The position numbers and the translations under genes were made by a program. Positions 59,801-64,000 of a stretch of DNA of 64,000 nt are shown here, piece by piece; position 1 is the stretch's first letter; each line of letters starts with the position of its first letter. The DNA comes from Platycnemis pennipes (lineage: Eukaryota; Arthropoda; Insecta; Odonata; Platycnemididae): contig OW121852.1 of assembly GCA_933228895.1 (NCBI GenBank), forward strand, positions 58,322,872 through 58,386,871, given 5' to 3'. A model generated the notes under the pieces. The model made no database searches and was not told the origin of the DNA. It saw nothing but the letters and a program-made list of their open reading frames with translations.

Positions 59801-61297
59801 GCTTTCTATGCAATTACCCACGAAGAAACTATCAGGTTAACGAAAATAGCGCTAGGGAGTAAGAGAGAATGAAAAAAAATTTAACATATGTTGGCATGCA
59901 TTTCAATTCCCAATGCATAAGAGGATGCTTTACCCATGTCCATGAATGTACACAATTTTGTATCAAACAATTTTTACATCAACTATTACACCATTTAAAA
60001 ATCGATTATTATGCAATGCATATCTAATTGTACGTAGCTAAACCTGATCCCATGGCTAAACACCAGAACTGCAAGTTAAGTATGTGATTTACTGGCGTAT
60101 TCGAATGCTACATGCGAAATAAAGTATGGGGCAGTGAGCGGGTAAAAATGGGGCAGCAACCAGGGAAGCTAACCTGTTAATTCATAGAAAAACACTTTTC
60201 CTAAGTAAGTTTTCCCCGTTAAACGGAACATAAGCATAAACGTAAAATTCTTACGCGAGTGCTAACGAGGAAGAGAAGAGTGCATGTCGTCGTTTCTCGT
60301 TTCTTGAAGGGGCATTGAAACTGCGAACTAAGTTTAAATTGAGAAATATCACTCGAGAATTTCTTTTTCTTACGGTTAGACGAGAGATAACCACGAGTAG
60401 GCGAGCGCCCTTTACGCATATATTAGGCCAAAAAATTACAAAGGCGTGAAATGGAGAGAGAAATTCACTCGAAGGGAGGAGGAATAATCAGAGGCGCGAG
60501 GAAGAAAGACGGAGAGTATAAAGGGTGGTATGCACCAAAGACCTCTCGCTGCCCCAATAATGGCCCGGGAGGAATCTCCTAAAATAGTTTTTTCTTCTCC
60601 CCGCCAAATAAATAACGAGGAAGGGGAACAAGGGAGTGAGATAAAGGATACGCCGGTACGCTTTGGTGCTGGGTTAAAAGGGAAGGCGGAGAAAATACTT
60701 GTAGCTACCCCAAAAATTTTCGGGGTGTGAGAACAAAATCTCCTCTTCCTCCTTTGCCAGCTAACCCTCAAATCCTCTCCTCTACCTCGTGTTTCACGCC
60801 GTCCATTTCCTTATCACACCGCCTTCTTAAAGCAGGAAATTCATCCGAGGAAGGAAACTGAAAATTCTTAGATCCATCAAAGCCTTCCACACAAATATTT
60901 TTGTGAGCGGTATCGCGGTAGGCGCCTTCACTTTCGAGATTGGCGAGTTGTAGAACTGAATTAAAAATAAACTAGTTACAAATATGTGGTTGCCAATCCA
61001 TTACCAACAAAGAGCAGTACTCATTTAGAAAATGAGCTGCTCTTAGCAACACACCATCATAGACAAGGGTAATGAAAGTATATCCTTTTTAATATTTGTT
61101 TAAGACTTAAGATAAGAACTTGCATCAGTAAAAAATAACCCCGTATCGGAAATTACTTAAACATTCACAATTATCGACATCTGAAACTGCCACAGGCGGT
61201 TCAGATATATGTTTCAGTAATTGAGACAAACCAGAAACCCGATCACGGATCTACTAGAAGAGCGCGCTCACATTATCATATTTCTGCTTTCAACATT
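56867..61297. other. Long stretch without a recognisable gene
   Basis: 56.9-57.9 kb is GC-rich and strand-skewed, producing overlapping frames (57478-57819 minus, 57584-57907 plus) that I regard as non-coding. 58.2-61.3 kb is AT-rich. A small palindrome CCCCAAAAATTTTCGGGG lies at 60709-60726. No transposon ends recognised. Confidence 0.4.
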
Positions 61298-61588
61298 TAT
61301 TCTCACCTAATACAAACCCTATAGTTATGAATAAATTATCAGTGGATAGGGTATTGAACGACTTCTGGCATCGCATACTAAATTTACGCTAAAATCAGTC
61401 TTTGGTTTCAATATAAGCACCTCGAAAACAAAGCGTCCACATGATACATGCAAAAAAAAACGCGAAATAAGAAACCGGATACGCCGTAAACAAACGACAG
61501 AGAAGAAAGGATTATTATTGGAAGGAGACATGTATGTTGATTTAAACGTGTAAATAAATAATTATTAAGAGGTGCTGCAAATTGTAAG
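61298..61588. repeat. Dispersed repeat, copy at 61 kb
   Basis: Same-orientation diverged copy of 45083-45350 with extra sequence in its middle (about 61395-61480). Ends and element class unknown. Minus-strand frames here are not conserved in the other copy. Confidence 0.6.
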
Positions 61589-64000
61589 AAAACGTCACCG
61601 TTCACCGTTCAATAGCAGCTTCGAAGATCTACTCCAAACCCCATTTCCTGCTGCATGACCGTACTTTTCTACGAGAAAAATGCTACCGATCGAAGTATCT
61701 TCCCTCTTCTTCTTGCAAATTGAGTATTAAACGCCTAAATGCAAAGCACCAAGAATGAGATTATGCGATTATTTGGAGTCAGCTGCGTACTTATTCATAA
61801 TTTACCTCGAGTATACGTGCTGGTATAGGGATTGAGGGTAAAGAGGTATGGCCTTCTAATACCTTACCGGTAGAACACTAATAAAAGCGAAATATAAATG
61901 CTACTACGGAGCAAAAGAGAGCAGATTAATAATAAACAGTGAGACATCAGTTTTATACCGGTTTAAATGGTTTAGATCGATAAAAAATATTTTCGACAAA
62001 TCTTTCATTTGAAATGACCGCATTAGATAAAATTATTTTATAAGTTACCTAAAGATCGAATCGGATAAGAATCGGATTGGTTATAAAAAGCTGCAACGGC
62101 GATTATGCATCGGCGTCAAAGCCTGAAATCAAGGCACACAAAATTAAAGCCGCCAGAAGGATTGACGTAATTTTGTAAAATTTTACCAAAAAAATTTTTT
62201 TTACACTCCAGAGGGAAGTTGTCAAACACCATCTTCACAAAAATGGGAGTGACAACGCATGCTCAAAATAAACATACTCACGCTCATACCTGTTTTTCCA
62301 TGAGGTTTTCGGTGATAAAACACAAACATGGACGCAAACTTATGACAAGGGCTTACATCCTATCCCAAATTCTTCAAAGGAATAAGAACTATAGTGAATC
62401 GAATATGTGAAGTTGCCCCACACGATAGAAATGATCTCCTTATAAACCGTTATTCCAAAAACAAACAAAAACTTTAAATCTTTAAATCTCAAGGAATAAA
62501 TGTCGATATGTTCTATTTTTGGACCGACATCTGGCGTAGCAAAATGAGCTAAAAACGAAGAGAAAATGAGAGGTGAAAATCATGAAGTGGCAACGGTACC
62601 ACCTCTTGGAAAAGGTCAAATTTGTCAACCTCCCATTCATGGAAATTGTACAGAGAACACGTCAGAATTTGAAACACACGCTTAACATTTATAAGCCGAC
62701 TGAGTCTTTCACCTCATTACCTATGCATTAATCTCAAGCTTTCCGAAACCAAGTTAGGTGGGTCTATTTTGGTAACCGAAATGAAGGCAGAGTTGGAGGG
62801 CCGAGGGACTCTCCGAGGGATAGAAATTCCGGCCTTACGGCAAGGTTACGCGGCCTCTGGAGGGAATGAACCAACAAGTTTTTCTACAAAATCATTAAAC
62901 AATATAAGGTTAATTTTAAAATAAACTAATAAACAAATAGGGTAGCAGACGATTCCCCGAAAAACATTCTCTGGAACAATAACTGGGTTTGCTAAGTCAT
63001 TACCTAGCAAAATACTGCTTATAATATTAATGCGCGGCCAGAAAACACTATTGGAAGCCCGAATAATCGAATGATTACCCTATCTTTGCTCTTTCATACT
63101 ATACTATTTATTTATTCGAGTCTTCCATATTTTCTTTTTCTTTTCTTTCCGCTGAAATGCCTATGAGTGTAATCAATAATCAACAATTACTAGATATTTT
63201 CCGTTTCACCGCAGCACTGAACTTGGATTTCATAATAATGCATTTCAATAGTTCATCTACTTATTTCGCACTTCTCGAATATACCCAAGAACCAGCAAAA
63301 TATTACCAAAGAATAAAAAAAGCATAAACGGGATCAAAAAGACCGATCTTCAAGTTAGCTGACGAGCATGGTGAACGCTAAACAAACCATCACCAGAAAA
63401 ATAACTATGCCATTACATTTTATTTCCAGACAGGTGAGAGCACCGTCAATCAATCACCACAGTACAACAATCCTGTTCTAACATAAAATCGTTTCAGGGA
63501 AGTGAACCTCGAATAACTTTCCGAAATAGTATCATCGCTGGACTCTCTCTATTATCCCCAAGGAGGTATTTCAAAACTGACAGAGAAGTCCCGCCAATAT
63601 ACGTCTTCTTCCATCTGCTACTCCGAAGACGACGGGTTCTATTGATTAGAAATAACTAGGCACGCCAAGGGGAGACACCCTCTAGTGATGCGGAGGTTGC
63701 CAAGCTTTAAGTCACGTCCGTTCCATAATGAAGAGAGCAAATCAGCCAAGAGTGAACGCAGACGAATAAGCAGCGGATATCGAGCAATATCGAACAGGCA
63801 CAAACAACCACGGGTGAAAGGCAGATCAAAAGGGATACGCTCGCTATCCCTCGCACGGGAATGCGTAGGTGCGCGATCCAGTCCTTTTTCCCGAACGAAA
63901 CATTTGAGCGAGAGAGAAACGGAAAGGCGAACATTTTGTATCCTGATCACCCTTCAATGAGGTTTCCACCGGTTACGTTGCCTTCAAATCCCCCGGTAAT
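61589..64000. other. No recognisable gene
   Basis: AT-rich until about 63.6 kb, then GC-richer with overlapping frames (63639-63950 minus, 63685-63960 plus) that mirror each other and match no family. No repeats or element ends recognised. Confidence 0.4.

Noticed and set aside
1..64000. CRISPR arrays, operons, prokaryotic promoters and terminators
   Set aside because: No regularly spaced repeats and no prokaryotic gene organisation; transposon types and the predicted spliceosomal intron mark this as eukaryotic.

Overview
The window looks like gene-poor nuclear DNA of an invertebrate animal, most likely an arthropod. It is AT-rich and carries remnants of many eukaryotic transposon classes: pogo/Tigger, Tc1/IS630-like, hAT, PIF/Harbinger-like, a non-LTR retrotransposon (LINE), Penelope-like elements and a tRNA-derived SINE. 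There are no operons, ribosome-binding sites or compact coding arrangement. I cannot name the species, and I found no host protein-coding exon that I would defend. Almost every long open frame is transposon-derived, or chance coding in purine/pyrimidine-skewed DNA.

Layout. 1-9.7 kb: unique-looking DNA with a tandem duplication (3136-3493), a 109-bp-arm inverted repeat (6370-6723) running directly into a broken Penelope-like GIY-YIG end (6724-7187), a small palindromic insertion (9392-9496) and a solo hAT end (9657-9683). 10.9-13.6 kb: a tRNA-like SINE head, a GC-rich block and a second Penelope-like tail with hammerhead-like core motifs. 19.9-22.1 kb: a complete Tigger element with TA target duplication, an apparent 89-bp intron and an internally shortened catalytic domain.

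23.5-30.35 kb is a nest of elements on the minus strand. A decayed LINE has been split by two head-to-tail Harbinger-like elements that share TTA borders, and it is abutted at 26,167/26,168 by the end of a degenerate ZBED5/GTF2IRD2-type hAT element. Removing the Harbinger pair and one TTA rejoins the LINE reading frame exactly. 36.57-36.79 kb is a near-perfect palindrome whose arms carry a hammerhead-like core. 42.25-44.33 kb is bounded by hAT-like ends. A further hammerhead-like core lies at 45.4 kb, and two diverged copies of an unnamed repeat lie at 45.1 and 61.3 kb. 55.18-56.86 kb is a Tc1/IS630-like element with 244-bp terminal inverted repeats that read as identical, but its transposase lacks the C-terminal catalytic half.

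The elements do not form a pathway. The biology here is insertion history: older LINE and hAT copies are decayed, while the Tc1/IS630-like element and the 36.6-kb palindrome look recent. The most interesting recurring theme is a set of four Penelope-like or hammerhead-like segments (7.2, 13.3, 36.7 and 45.4 kb).
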